Source of the DNA: Allorhizobium pseudoryzae | Lineage (GTDB): Bacteria > Pseudomonadota > Alphaproteobacteria > Rhizobiales > Rhizobiaceae | Direction: 5' to 3' | DNA length: 64,000 nt | Assembly: GCF_011046245.1 (NCBI RefSeq) | Contig: NZ_CP049241.1 | Coordinates: 496,001-560,000, forward strand | Shown here: one piece after another, positions 31,497 through 40,776 of the stretch | How the letters are laid out: the number at the start of each line of letters is the position of its first letter | How positions within the stretch are numbered: position 1 is the first letter of the stretch | Notes under the pieces: generated by a model | The model's database searches: none | Seen by the model: only the letters and a program-made list of their open reading frames with translations | Told to the model about the DNA's origin: nothing | Position numbers and translations under genes: made by a program

Positions 31497-32852
31497 ATGT
31501 TGCTGAATCGCCGCGCCGTTCTTGGCCTGATGTCCACCACCGCACTGCTGCCGCTGATCGGCACCGGTGCCCGAGCCGCGGAGACGGGCGTCGATCTCAT
31601 CATCCTGTCGGACCTGCATTCGGCCTATGAGCGGATGGCCGAACTGCTGCAGGCGGTGCAGGCGCGCGTGGCGGCTGCCAGCCGGCCGCAGGTGATCCTC
31701 TTCAACGGCGACCTGTTCGAAGTCGGCAATGTGGCTGCCGCCCGTTCGGCTGGCGAGGCCGACTGGGCCTTCCTCGGCGCTCTGGCAAAACTTGCGCCGA
31801 CCGTCTTCAACATCGGCAACCACGAGCCGGATTTCGACAATGATCTCGCCCATTTCGTCGAGAAGGCCCGCTCGCTCGGCGTGACCGTCCTCAGCAACAT
31901 CACAGACAAGCGGTCGGACAAGCCCTATACGGACGCCTCCGCCACACTCTCCGCTGGCGGCCTGACGCTCAGCATCGCCGCCCTCGGCACCCATGCAATC
32001 AATACCTATCCCAAGGCGACGCGCGAGATGATCGCCGTGCCGCAGCCGGTGGAATGGGCGAAGGCCAACCTGCCGTCGATACTGAAGGGCGAGAACGTCA
32101 ACATCGTGCTGAGCCATGCCGGTGTCGTCGCCGACCGCGACATCCTGCCGATGCTGCCGGATGGCACGCTGATGATCGGCGGGCACGACCACCTGACGCT
32201 GGTACATGAACAGGGCAAGACCCGCTATGTTCATACGGGCTCCTGGGCCTCGCTGATGACGGTGGCCACCATTGCAGCGCCGGGTGCAGCGGCCAGCCTG
32301 GAGCGGGTCGCGATCGAACGCGGCGGCCCCGCCGCAGCAGACCTCAAAAGCGCCATCGCCGCCGTGCTGGAAAAACATCTGACGGCGGAAGACCGCAGCG
32401 TGGTCGCCCACACCAAGGCACCGCTGACGCTGGGTGAAACGGCCCGATTTGCCGCCGCCGCCATTGCCGCCAAGGCAGGTGCCGATATCGGTTTCATCGG
32501 CCACACTTCCTTCGGCACCGGCCTGCCCAAGGGGGAAGTGAGCCGCTTCGACTACAATGCGGCGCTGCGTTTCGAGGGCAAGATCATGAAGGCCGAGGTG
32601 GATGCGGCAACGCTTGCCGCGATCCTTGCCCGCTGCAACCAGGACGGCGACGTGCCGCTTGCGGCGCGCACCGGCGACTTCCTCTACGCGGCACCGGCGC
32701 TTGTTCCAGGCAAGCAGAGCTATATCATTGCCTGCAACGACTGGTCGGCCATCAACCGCAAGGCCTATTTCGGCCGCGAGGACCTGGCCTTTGCCGAAGT
32801 GCCGGAGGTGAAGCTGAAGGCGCTGGTGGTCGAGGCGCTCAACCGCGCCTGA
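31497..32852 (+). CDS. exported bifunctional metallophosphatase / 5'-nucleotidase
   Basis: A 451-residue protein with a Tat-like signal (NRRAVLGLMSTTALLPLIG, cleavage about 27). The metallophosphoesterase domain shows SDLHSAYERM, FNGDLFE, IGNHEPDFD, LSHAG and GGHDHL, the metal ligands in order, followed by the 5'-nucleotidase C-terminal domain (about 290-430). It would dephosphorylate nucleotides or related phosphoesters in the periplasm. Single gene, with edd 119 bases upstream. Confidence 0.88.
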   Translation: MLLNRRAVLGLMSTTALLPLIGTGARAAETGVDLIILSDLHSAYERMAELLQAVQARVAAASRPQVILFNGDLFEVGNVAAARSAGEADWAFLGALAKLAPTVFNIGNHEPDFDNDLAHFVEKARSLGVTVLSNITDKRSDKPYTDASATLSAGGLTLSIAALGTHAINTYPKATREMIAVPQPVEWAKANLPSILKGENVNIVLSHAGVVADRDILPMLPDGTLMIGGHDHLTLVHEQGKTRYVHTGSWASLMTVATIAAPGAAASLERVAIERGGPAAADLKSAIAAVLEKHLTAEDRSVVAHTKAPLTLGETARFAAAAIAAKAGADIGFIGHTSFGTGLPKGEVSRFDYNAALRFEGKIMKAEVDAATLAAILARCNQDGDVPLAARTGDFLYAAPALVPGKQSYIIACNDWSAINRKAYFGREDLAFAEVPEVKLKALVVEALNRA

Positions 32853-33032
32853 TCTTCAACATTGCAGCGGTCGCCTAAGGCCGACTAAAGATCCGCTTCC
32901 ATTAGTTTCCTGCCATCGTACTGCGCAGAGAGTGGATGTCTTTTGAAACAAACGGGGCATCGTAATGCAAATTTCGTTATAAATCCATAATAATTCTGGG
33001 CATTAATTCAATAATTATTAACAAGAGAATGT

Positions 33033-33662
33033 CTAGGGCATTTCTCTTCCTGCGTACTGAAAGACCATATGCGCGTAGCTTTCTGCAGTTTTTGTTGCAC
33101 CGTCCCAATATTCATCTGTGGTCACGCTTCCTGCGTCGATGTCAAATAGGATATCTTCTCTATCCTTCTTTAGCTCTGGATGGTCCAGGCCCAATCGAGC
33201 TATCATCTCTTCTGCAGCGATGTCCGATTTTCGGGCAGCAACGATATTTCCGTTGAGCAGAAAGCGGAAACGAGACGTGCAGTTCGGATACTCAGGGTAA
33301 ATATGCTTATCTTCATCAAACCAACCGGCCTTAACCGTTCCACATGTCGGAGCGGGGAGCCCTTTCTCGTCCTCTTGCCCACAACTTAGAAACAGGTTTG
33401 AGTAATCCACATCTTGTTTGGTATAAACATGCTGCGGTCTAAAATGCTCGATATGATAGCTCCGACCAGGCCTGCTCAAGTTCAGTTTGCGACCACAGTA
33501 AACGCAAAGACCTCTCTGTTCCTTGAACATTGCAGCGCGAATCACGTCCTTCAACGCACCCGGCATTCCTTCATAAGTTGGCTTCCAGTTCTCTGTTCCA
33601 TCAGACAGACCCAGCCAGTTCATGAATTCGCTCGGCACTTCGGTCTTACGGCTTCCCTTCAT
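33033..33662 (-). CDS. ptuB: HNH nuclease PtuB of a Septu-type defence pair
   Basis: A 209-residue protein of the TIGR02646 group. Zinc-binding Cys53 and Cys56 (CVYCG), then the HNH core with YHIEHFRPQ (His70, His73), Asn89 in DYSNLFLSC and Cys94/Cys107 as the second zinc pair. In Septu systems PtuB is the nuclease effector and PtuA the ATPase that controls it. Its ATG overlaps the ptuA stop by four bases (ATGA). Codons are more AT-rich than in the flanking genes. The C-terminal 70 residues have no catalytic motif that I recognise. Confidence 0.85.
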   Translation of the reverse strand: MKGSRKTEVPSEFMNWLGLSDGTENWKPTYEGMPGALKDVIRAAMFKEQRGLCVYCGRKLNLSRPGRSYHIEHFRPQHVYTKQDVDYSNLFLSCGQEDEKGLPAPTCGTVKAGWFDEDKHIYPEYPNCTSRFRFLLNGNIVAARKSDIAAEEMIARLGLDHPELKKDREDILFDIDAGSVTTDEYWDGATKTAESYAHMVFQYAGREMP

Positions 33663-34924
33663 TGCACCCCGTCCAACCTGCTAAGTCTTCTCTTAAAAAC
33701 GCGCAATTCCGGTGGATCACCCTCAATTGCTTCTTCAATTCGTTTGTAAAGCTGCGTCGCCTTATCCAGATCATTCGCGTCAATCGCGTCATTGAAACCG
33801 GAGATCATTTTGTCGATCTCGGGAAACCGCTCGCTGGATCCGAACACCCCTTCCAAAAGATAATTGCTTGTCTGTCCTTTTGTACGCAGCGGTCTTGATA
33901 AATGAATTTTTCCATCTTGATCAGCACTAAGCGAAACAACGTTTTCACTCTCGACTGACGACAAAACTTGAGGGGAGTGGGTCGTAACAACAAACTGGCA
34001 AGCAGGAAATACTTTTCTAATCGTAGAAATTATTTTACTTTGCCATTGAGGATGCAAATTCAATTCTATTTCATCAATCAGAACTATACCTTTGGCTTCA
34101 GATAAAGGTTTGTCTGGATGTGACATCTGCAAGCGTCGAGCGAGGTCGGCAAGAAGAATTATAAATGAGCGCTCACCAGATGAAAGCATACTCACATGAA
34201 CAAAAATGTCATTTTCTTTACTAAAATAGAGACCCTCCGGGCTATCGGTAGAGCGAAATGAGATCCCCTTGAACCCGTCTATCTCTTTGATAATGGTACG
34301 AATTGCTTCAAGCTGGGGGTCTCGATAATTGCGGTCAAAATCTCTGACACGACGCGCCTCTTCAGCATCGCGTTTGTCCCACCATGACTGCAACTGTGTT
34401 ATCGCCTCAAGATTTCCAAGAAGCGAACTCTGCAGCGCCTGCTGCTTCGTAAAGCTTGCAGCATTGGCCGAAGTCCGCTCAAATCCTCGGTCTTGGCGAT
34501 AGTAAACCATTAACGGGCGGGGTTCATGGTTCAAAGCACCCCTCTGGACCAAGTTCCAAAAATCCTGAGCGGAATCGTTCACTTTGCCGCGAACACTGTC
34601 ACTGTACGTTGAACGCAAAATCACGTCCGAGGACAAGCCTGGCAGAACCCTCCGACTCTCCAGGCCCAAGACAAGCTCAATGTGCGCGTCATCGACACCA
34701 ATCTTCCGCGCATGCGATGGAATAGCAAGATGTTGGAATATCGGAGAAGTGCCTTCGTCGGGCCACGCGGCTTGAACATACGCCAAGATAGAGGCCACTG
34801 CGTCGAGTATCGTAGATTTTCCGGCACCGTTCTTGCCCAAGAGAACCGTGATCTCAGGATGAAATTCTAACGCCAGGCTGCCAATTCCGCGGTATCCGGC
34901 GACGTTCAAACTTTTCAAGTTCAC
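33659..34924 (-). CDS. ptuA: AAA/SMC-type ATPase PtuA of a Septu-type defence pair
   Basis: A 421-residue ATPase with Walker A GKNGAGKST (30-38), ABC signature LSSGE (247-251), Walker B GIVLIDE (279-285) and the switch His in VVTTHSPQ (about 312-319), with a helical insertion between them. This is the RecF/OLD-like AAA_21 layout used by PtuA. GTG start at 34924 with AGGAGGT five bases upstream. No reverse transcriptase or msr/msd-like structure is nearby, so this is a stand-alone Septu and not the retron-borne form. Confidence 0.85.
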   Translation of the reverse strand: MNLKSLNVAGYRGIGSLALEFHPEITVLLGKNGAGKSTILDAVASILAYVQAAWPDEGTSPIFQHLAIPSHARKIGVDDAHIELVLGLESRRVLPGLSSDVILRSTYSDSVRGKVNDSAQDFWNLVQRGALNHEPRPLMVYYRQDRGFERTSANAASFTKQQALQSSLLGNLEAITQLQSWWDKRDAEEARRVRDFDRNYRDPQLEAIRTIIKEIDGFKGISFRSTDSPEGLYFSKENDIFVHVSMLSSGERSFIILLADLARRLQMSHPDKPLSEAKGIVLIDEIELNLHPQWQSKIISTIRKVFPACQFVVTTHSPQVLSSVESENVVSLSADQDGKIHLSRPLRTKGQTSNYLLEGVFGSSERFPEIDKMISGFNDAIDANDLDKATQLYKRIEEAIEGDPPELRVFKRRLSRLDGVQ

Positions 34925-34960
34925 GGCTGACCTCCTGCCGACACTTCCAAGTAGTCTATC

Positions 34961-34978
34961 GTGACGTCACCTACGTAG
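34961..34978. promoter_or_regulatory. tandem palindromes upstream of ptuA
   Basis: GTGACGTCAC (34961-34970, perfect palindrome) is followed without gap by CTACGTAG (34971-34978, perfect palindrome). They lie about 37-54 bases upstream of the ptuA start, where an operator of the defence operon could sit. No regulator gene is present. Confidence 0.4.
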
Positions 34979-35089
34979 CCAACTGCAGCGATTCGTAACG
35001 AAAGAAGAAGGCACGCGGAGCAATAATGATATAGTGTAAATTCGCATTACATCAGCATAGCATTAAATTATTTCCATAGCCCGACACCC

Positions 35090-35488
35090 TCACCAGCTCC
35101 TCACATCCAGCTTCCTGTCCTTGTGCGCCGGATGGGTCGAGAAGATGAAGATGCGATCGAGTTCCTTTTCCGTCAACATGCGCAGGAAACGAACGTCGAT
35201 CGTGTTGTTGGTATTCATGCGCATCAGCACGCAGCCGATCTTCATGATGCGGGCATCGGGAATGTCGAGCACGAATTCGTTCGGCAGGTTGGACTGCGAC
35301 AGGAGCGACAGGACCGCCCCGCTCATCGAGATGGCGATCACGTCGCAGCGGCGCTGCCCCATGTGCATGACGTGCTTTTCGGTGAACTCGATGCGGCCCG
35401 CATTCATCGTCTCTTCCAGCTTGAACCGCGTTTCGCGGTCGTACATGAAGGACTCTTCCTTTTTCAGGTAGTGCGGACGAGAATTCAT
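35090..35488 (-). CDS. PilZ-like domain protein
   Basis: About 132 residues. The core GQRRCDVIAISMSGAVLSL resembles the PilZ pattern in which an Arg pair precedes D-x-S-x-x-G, and the beta-rich remainder (NEFVLDIPDARIMKIGCVLMR) fits. If it is a true PilZ domain it would bind cyclic-di-GMP, but the first Arg motif is degenerate. ATG 35488 has GAGGG close by; ATG 35524 upstream (12 extra residues) is possible. The role may be motility or surface control. Confidence 0.65.
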   Translation of the reverse strand: MNSRPHYLKKEESFMYDRETRFKLEETMNAGRIEFTEKHVMHMGQRRCDVIAISMSGAVLSLLSQSNLPNEFVLDIPDARIMKIGCVLMRMNTNNTIDVRFLRMLTEKELDRIFIFSTHPAHKDRKLDVRSW

Positions 35489-35603
35489 CTTACCCTCGGC
35501 ATCGACGGCCTTATTCAATGCCATGATCCTAGGGAGCGAACCTTAACATTGGGTGTGGTCAACCGTTACGTTTTGGTTACGCCCGCCGCTTTCCGAGGCG
35601 AAC

Positions 35604-36692
35604 TCAGCGCCGATAGGTCTGCCCGCTTGCATCGAAAAGATGCATCTTGGCGGGGTCGGCGGCAAAGCGCAGCACCTCTCCCTTCTCGACCTTGAAGATG
35701 CCCGGCAGCTTGGCGATGATCGGCTCCTCATCCGTCAGTCCCTCGATGTAGAGAAGCGTCACCTCACCCAGCGCCTCGACGATCGCGACCTTGCCTTCGA
35801 ACAGGTAATCCTCGCCGGTCGTGACAGTCAGGTCCTCCGGGCGGATACCGAAGCTTGCGGCCTTGCCGGTCTCCGAAGACTCCGTCGCAACGGGAACGGA
35901 AACCACCTTGCCGCCCTTCAGGTCAATGCGGGTGGTCGAGCCGGTTTCCTTGACCGTCGCCGGGATGATGTTCATCGCCGGCGAGCCGATGAACTTCGCA
36001 ACGAACAGGTTCTGCGGGCGCTCATAAAGCTCGAGCGGCGGGCCGACCTGTTCGATACGTCCGGCAGACAGCACGACGATCCGGTCGGCGAGCGTCATTG
36101 CCTCCACCTGGTCGTGGGTGACGTAGATCATCGTCGTGTCCGGCATGCTCTCGTTGAGCTTGGCGATCTCGATGCGGGTCGCGACGCGCAACGCCGCATC
36201 GAGGTTGGAGAGCGGTTCGTCGAACAGGAACACTTTTGGATCGCGGCAGATGGCCCGGCCGATCGCGACACGCTGGCGCTGGCCGCCGGAGAGCGCCTTC
36301 GGCAAGCGCTCCAGATACTGCGTCAGCTGGAGGATATCGGCGGCGGCGCGCACGCGTCGATCGATCTCCTCCTTGCTTTCGCCGGCAATGCGCATGCCGA
36401 AGGCCATGTTGTCGTAGACCGTCATGTGCGGGTAGAGCGCGTAGGACTGGAAGACCATGGCAATGCCGCGCTTGGAGGGCGGCACCTCGTTGACCCGGTT
36501 GCCATCGATGAACATGTCGCCACTGGTGATCTCCTCCAGGCCGGCAATCATGCGCAACAGCGTGGACTTGCCGCAGCCGGACGGACCTACGAAGACGATG
36601 AATTCGCCCTGCCGGATGTCGAGATCGATGCCGTGCAGCACCTTCACCTGACCATACGCCTTGCGGATGTCCTTCAGAACCAAGCCAGCCAT
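35604..36692 (-). CDS. aglK: alpha-glucoside ABC transporter ATP-binding protein AglK
   Basis: A 362-residue MalK/UgpC-type ATPase with Walker A GPSGCGKST, signature LSGGQRQRVAIGR, Walker B VFLFDEP, the H-loop MIYVTHDQ and C-terminal regulatory domain from about 235. GGGGAGAG precedes ATG 36692; the 13 codons further upstream are dispensable. Last gene of the leftward agl operon, 105 bases after aglA. Confidence 0.88.
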   Translation of the reverse strand: MAGLVLKDIRKAYGQVKVLHGIDLDIRQGEFIVFVGPSGCGKSTLLRMIAGLEEITSGDMFIDGNRVNEVPPSKRGIAMVFQSYALYPHMTVYDNMAFGMRIAGESKEEIDRRVRAAADILQLTQYLERLPKALSGGQRQRVAIGRAICRDPKVFLFDEPLSNLDAALRVATRIEIAKLNESMPDTTMIYVTHDQVEAMTLADRIVVLSAGRIEQVGPPLELYERPQNLFVAKFIGSPAMNIIPATVKETGSTTRIDLKGGKVVSVPVATESSETGKAASFGIRPEDLTVTTGEDYLFEGKVAIVEALGEVTLLYIEGLTDEEPIIAKLPGIFKVEKGEVLRFAADPAKMHLFDASGQTYRR

Positions 36693-36797
36693 GTCTCTCC
36701 CCTTCTTGACGCCTTTTTGCCCGGTTTTCACGATGGGCCAGGTTTCGTTCGTGTTATTGGTCCGGGAAGGCTGTCCCTCCCGGACCTGATTGTCATG

Positions 36798-38453
36798 TCA
36801 CGCCAGCCGGGCGAAGAACGCGCCCCAGGCCGGCAGGTTGACGGAGCGTCCGTCGAGCGTTGCCTCGAAGCCATGGCCCGTCAGCACCTCCCAGTCGCCA
36901 TCCGGAAGTGCTGCGTCGATCGCATCTGCGCTCATGTTGAAGAGGCAGAGCAGCGTCTCGTTGCCGAAGGAACGGGTATAGGCCAGCAGGCTTTCGGTCG
37001 GCGCCAGGAAGCCGATCTCGCCCTTGGCGAAGGTTGAATGCTCGCGGCGGAAGGCGAGGAAGCGGCGGTAATGTTCCATCACCGAAGTCTCAACGCCCTG
37101 CTGCACGTTGACGGCGCGCAGCTGATGCTCCACCGGGATCGGCAGCCAGGTCTTGTCCGCGGTGGAGAAGCCAGCCTGAACCGCATGGTCGTCCCAGACC
37201 ATCGGCGTGCGGCAGCCGTCGCGGCCCTTGAATTCCGGCCAGAACTGGATGCCATAAGGGTCCTGCAGGTCGGCGAAGGCAATATCAGCTTCGGTCAGGC
37301 CAAGTTCCTCGCCCTGATAGATGCAGACCGATCCGCGCTGCGTCAGCAGAATGGCGGAGAGCAGCTTGGCATAGGCCTCGCGGTCCATCACGTCGGCGCC
37401 CCAGCGCGAGACATGGCGCACCACATCGTGGTTCGAAAAGGCCCAGCAGGCCCAGCCTTCCGGCGCGGCCGCGGCAAATTCCTTCTGCACTTCGGCCACC
37501 CGCACCGGTGTCAGTACGTCGGGCGCCAGGAATTCGAAGGCGTAGCACATCTGCATCTTGTCGCCGCCGGAGGTGTATTCGCCGACGATTTCGAGACCGC
37601 GCTGGCTGTCGCCCACCTCGCCGACGGCGGCAATCGCCGGGAACTCGTTCAACACGGCGCGGAAGCGCTTCAGGAAGGCGATGTTTTCCGGGCGGTTCTT
37701 GTCGTAGATATGCTCCTGGAAATTATACGGATTGACCGCCGGGGCCGTCGAGGCATTGCGCCGTTCGGGGGCCAGCGACGGGTTGTCGCGCAATTCCTTG
37801 TCGTGGAAATAGAAGTTGATCGTGTCGAGGCGGAAGCCATCGACACCACGCCTCAGCCAGAAGCGCACGACGTCCAAAAGCGCATCCTGCACCTCGGCAT
37901 TGTGCAGGTTGAGGTCCGGCTGCGAGGTGAGGAAGTTATGCAGGTAATACTGCATGCGCGTCGGATCCCAGGCCCAGGCGGACCCGCCGAAGATCGACAG
38001 CCAATTGTTGGGCGGCGTGCCGTCCGGCTTCGGATCGGCCCAGACATACCAGTCCGCCTTGGGATTGACGCGGCTCGACCGGCTTTCGATGAACCAGGCA
38101 TGCTGGTCGGAGCTGTGCGAGATGACGAGGTCGATCATCACCTTGATCTTCAGGCGATGGGCCTCGGCAATCAGCGCGTCGAAATCCGAGAGCGTTCCGA
38201 ACATCGGATCGACATCGGCATAATTGGAGACGTCGTAGCCGAAATCCTTCATCGGCGACGGGAAGAAGGGCGAGATCCAGATCGCATCCGCGCCAAGGGC
38301 CGCGATATGCGGCAGGCGCGCGGTGATGCCCTTCAGGTCACCGACGCCATCGCCGTTCGAATCCTGATAGGAGCGCGGGTAGATCTGGTAGATGACAGCG
38401 CCACGCCACCAATCGGCGTCCGGCGCTTCCATCGTCTGGGGAGAAGCAATCAT
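36798..38453 (-). CDS. aglA: alpha-glucosidase (GH13) AglA
   Basis: A 551-residue glycoside hydrolase of family 13. Landmarks are the N-terminal WWRGAVIYQIYPRSYQDSNGDG, DLVISHSSDQH (region I), GFRLDTINF with the nucleophile Asp (region II), VGEVGD with the acid/base Glu (region III) and FSNHDVVR (region IV). No signal peptide: it is cytoplasmic and hydrolyses imported sucrose, trehalose or maltose-type alpha-glucosides. It sits inside the transport operon, as in Sinorhizobium aglEFGAK. Confidence 0.92.
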   Translation of the reverse strand: MIASPQTMEAPDADWWRGAVIYQIYPRSYQDSNGDGVGDLKGITARLPHIAALGADAIWISPFFPSPMKDFGYDVSNYADVDPMFGTLSDFDALIAEAHRLKIKVMIDLVISHSSDQHAWFIESRSSRVNPKADWYVWADPKPDGTPPNNWLSIFGGSAWAWDPTRMQYYLHNFLTSQPDLNLHNAEVQDALLDVVRFWLRRGVDGFRLDTINFYFHDKELRDNPSLAPERRNASTAPAVNPYNFQEHIYDKNRPENIAFLKRFRAVLNEFPAIAAVGEVGDSQRGLEIVGEYTSGGDKMQMCYAFEFLAPDVLTPVRVAEVQKEFAAAAPEGWACWAFSNHDVVRHVSRWGADVMDREAYAKLLSAILLTQRGSVCIYQGEELGLTEADIAFADLQDPYGIQFWPEFKGRDGCRTPMVWDDHAVQAGFSTADKTWLPIPVEHQLRAVNVQQGVETSVMEHYRRFLAFRREHSTFAKGEIGFLAPTESLLAYTRSFGNETLLCLFNMSADAIDAALPDGDWEVLTGHGFEATLDGRSVNLPAWGAFFARLA

Positions 38454-38480
38454 GCGTCATTGACCTTGAGAGAAATGTGC

Positions 38481-39644
38481 TCAGCCGCCCTTGACCGAAC
38501 CGGCAAGGAGACCGCGCACCAGATAACGTTGGAGCCCGAAGAACACCAGCAACGGCACGATGATCGTGACGAAGGCGGAGGCCGTCAGGATTTCCCAGTT
38601 GCCGCCGCGCGAGCCGAGCAGCGCATTGAGGCTGCCGGTGAGCACCAGTTGATCGCGCCCTGTGCCCAAAAACACGATGGCGATCAGCAGGTCGTTCCAG
38701 ACCCAGAGGAACTGGAAGATGGCAAACGAGGCAAGGGCCGGGAAAGACAGAGGCAGGACGATCTTGACGAAGATTTCGAAATCCGACGCGCCATCGACGC
38801 GCGCGCTTTCGATGATCTCCTTGGGAAGTCCGGCGATGTAGTTGCGCAGCAGATAGATGGCGAGCGGCATGCCGAAGGCGGTATGCGCCAGCCAGATGCC
38901 GGCATAGGTTTTCGACGAGGTGCCGAAGAAGGCGCCCACTTCGTTATAGAGGCGAAGCAGCGGGATTAGCGACATCTGCAGCGGCACGACGATGAGGCCG
39001 ACGACCATGGCGATGATCAGCGCGCGACCAGGAAAGCTCATCCAGGAGAGCGCATAGGCGGCAAAGGCGGCAATCAGGATCGGAATGATGGTAGCGGGGA
39101 TCGTCACCGTCAGCGAATTGATGAAGGCCTGGCCGATCCCCTCGCCCTGCAGAACGGTCTGGTAGTTTTGCAGCGTGAATTCCGGCGGCGTCGCGACCGT
39201 CAGATAGATGCGCTTGCCGCGCGAGCCCTCGAAGGGCGCGTTTTTGGTGTAGACGTAAGAGCCGTCGCTTTCGATCGTCAGCGTCTCGCCCTCGCCGAGA
39301 TCCGCCGGTTCACCAGCCGGGAAGGCTGCGGGGTCCTGAACGCGCACGCCGAAGGAGCGCACGGTGCCCCCCTGCCCTTCTTCGAAGACCGAGCCGGTGA
39401 TGACGTAATTGGCGCCATCCTGTTTTGCACTCGACGGATCGCCGAGACGCCCGGCGCTTGTCTGCGTGGAACTGCTAAAGGCGGTCCACCAGCCGGAGGT
39501 CGTGATCTGGTCCTTGTCGCGGATCGAGGTGACGAGGATCCCGAGCGTCGGGATCAACCAGAGGATGGCAATGAAGAGGACCGAGAGATGAACGATGAGG
39601 CGTGGCAGGCCGACGCGTTTCAGACGGGTAACGAGGCTCGCCAT
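38481..39644 (-). CDS. aglG: alpha-glucoside ABC transporter permease AglG
   Basis: A 387-residue permease of the MalG type. The first membrane segment is at about 14-35, followed by an unusually long periplasmic stretch (about 40-155) and five further segments. The EAA loop reads IIESARVDGASDFEIFVKIVLP. ATG 39644 follows AGGAGG and lies one base after the aglF stop. The extended loop is a known feature of AglG-like proteins. Confidence 0.9.
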   Translation of the reverse strand: MASLVTRLKRVGLPRLIVHLSVLFIAILWLIPTLGILVTSIRDKDQITTSGWWTAFSSSTQTSAGRLGDPSSAKQDGANYVITGSVFEEGQGGTVRSFGVRVQDPAAFPAGEPADLGEGETLTIESDGSYVYTKNAPFEGSRGKRIYLTVATPPEFTLQNYQTVLQGEGIGQAFINSLTVTIPATIIPILIAAFAAYALSWMSFPGRALIIAMVVGLIVVPLQMSLIPLLRLYNEVGAFFGTSSKTYAGIWLAHTAFGMPLAIYLLRNYIAGLPKEIIESARVDGASDFEIFVKIVLPLSFPALASFAIFQFLWVWNDLLIAIVFLGTGRDQLVLTGSLNALLGSRGGNWEILTASAFVTIIVPLLVFFGLQRYLVRGLLAGSVKGG

Positions 39645-39645
39645 G

Positions 39646-40659
39646 TCAGTGTCCTCCTGCGTCGCGGTTGGCCTGGCGGATGTTCCAGACCATGATCGGC
39701 GTGACCGCCGCCATGATGATGAGCGCGATGACCGCACTTCGGCCACTGTCGCCGCCGCCGCGGAACATCCAGTCGAACATCAGGTTGGCCAGCACCATCG
39801 TGTCCCACTGGCCGTTGGTCATCGTCAGCACGATGTCGAAGACCTTCAGCACGAGAATGGTGATGGTGGTCCAGACGACGGCAATCGTGCCCCAGATCTG
39901 CGGCACCATGATTTTCCAGAAGATCTGCCAGCCATTGGCGCCATCGATGACGGCCGCCTCGATCGTCTCCTCCGGAATGCCGCGCAGGGCTGCCGACAGG
40001 ATCACCATGGCAAAGCCGGTCTGGATCCAGATCAGGATGACCATCAGGAAGAAGTTGTTCCAGAACGGCATGGAGATCCACACCTGCGGATCGCCACCGA
40101 GCGAAGTCACGATGGCATTCAGCAAGCCGATCTGGTTGTCGGCAGCGCCACGATATTCGTAGATGAATTTCCAGATGACGGAGGCACCGACGAAGGAGAT
40201 CGCCATCGGCATGAAAACTATGCTTTTCGCGATATTGCCCCACCAGATGCGATCAGTCAGCACAGCGATCACCAGGCCGAAGAAAGTGCAGGCGGCGGGC
40301 ACGACGGCCAACCAGAGGATGTTGTTAAAGATCGACTGCCGGAAACCTGCGTCGAAGAAGGCCCAGCGATAGTTCGAGAGACCGACGAAGGTCTGGCCGC
40401 TGCGATCGTAGAAGGACAGGATGAAGGTCGCGATGACCGGATAGACGAGGTAGATGCCGAGCAGGAGAAGTGCCGGCCCGAGGAAGAGCCACGGACGCAC
40501 GACGGCGCGGCGGTTCAAGTTGCGCGAGGCCTGCGTCACATCGCCATCGCGCACCGGCAGGGCCAGATTGAGGATCTTGTCCGACAGCCAGTAATAGAGT
40601 GCGCAGGCGAAGACGCCGACGATCATCACGCCGACGGCTGAGACGATCTGCGATATCAT
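39646..40659 (-). CDS. aglF: alpha-glucoside ABC transporter permease AglF
   Basis: A 337-residue MalF-type permease with an extra N-terminal membrane segment (about 6-27) before the standard six. The EAA loop is TIEAAVIDGANGWQIFWKIMVP. GAGGGGAC stands directly before the ATG. It partners AglG in the inner membrane. Confidence 0.9.
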   Translation of the reverse strand: MISQIVSAVGVMIVGVFACALYYWLSDKILNLALPVRDGDVTQASRNLNRRAVVRPWLFLGPALLLLGIYLVYPVIATFILSFYDRSGQTFVGLSNYRWAFFDAGFRQSIFNNILWLAVVPAACTFFGLVIAVLTDRIWWGNIAKSIVFMPMAISFVGASVIWKFIYEYRGAADNQIGLLNAIVTSLGGDPQVWISMPFWNNFFLMVILIWIQTGFAMVILSAALRGIPEETIEAAVIDGANGWQIFWKIMVPQIWGTIAVVWTTITILVLKVFDIVLTMTNGQWDTMVLANLMFDWMFRGGGDSGRSAVIALIIMAAVTPIMVWNIRQANRDAGGH

Positions 40660-40776
40660 GTCCCCTCCTCATGGTCCTGCCCGGACCTCGTTATACCGGT
40701 GATCATGCCGGCTGTTTTCTAAAGGCAGAGCGTGCGCGGCGAGCGAAAGACCCGCCGCGCACGGAGTGAGAAAGTT

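Noticed and set aside
32853..35089. Retron with PtuAB effector
   Set aside because: No reverse transcriptase gene and no msr/msd-like paired structure was seen around the pair.
35553..38969. Two long plus-strand frames opposite aglK, aglA and aglG
   Set aside because: Antisense shadows; the minus strand encodes intact families with ribosome sites.
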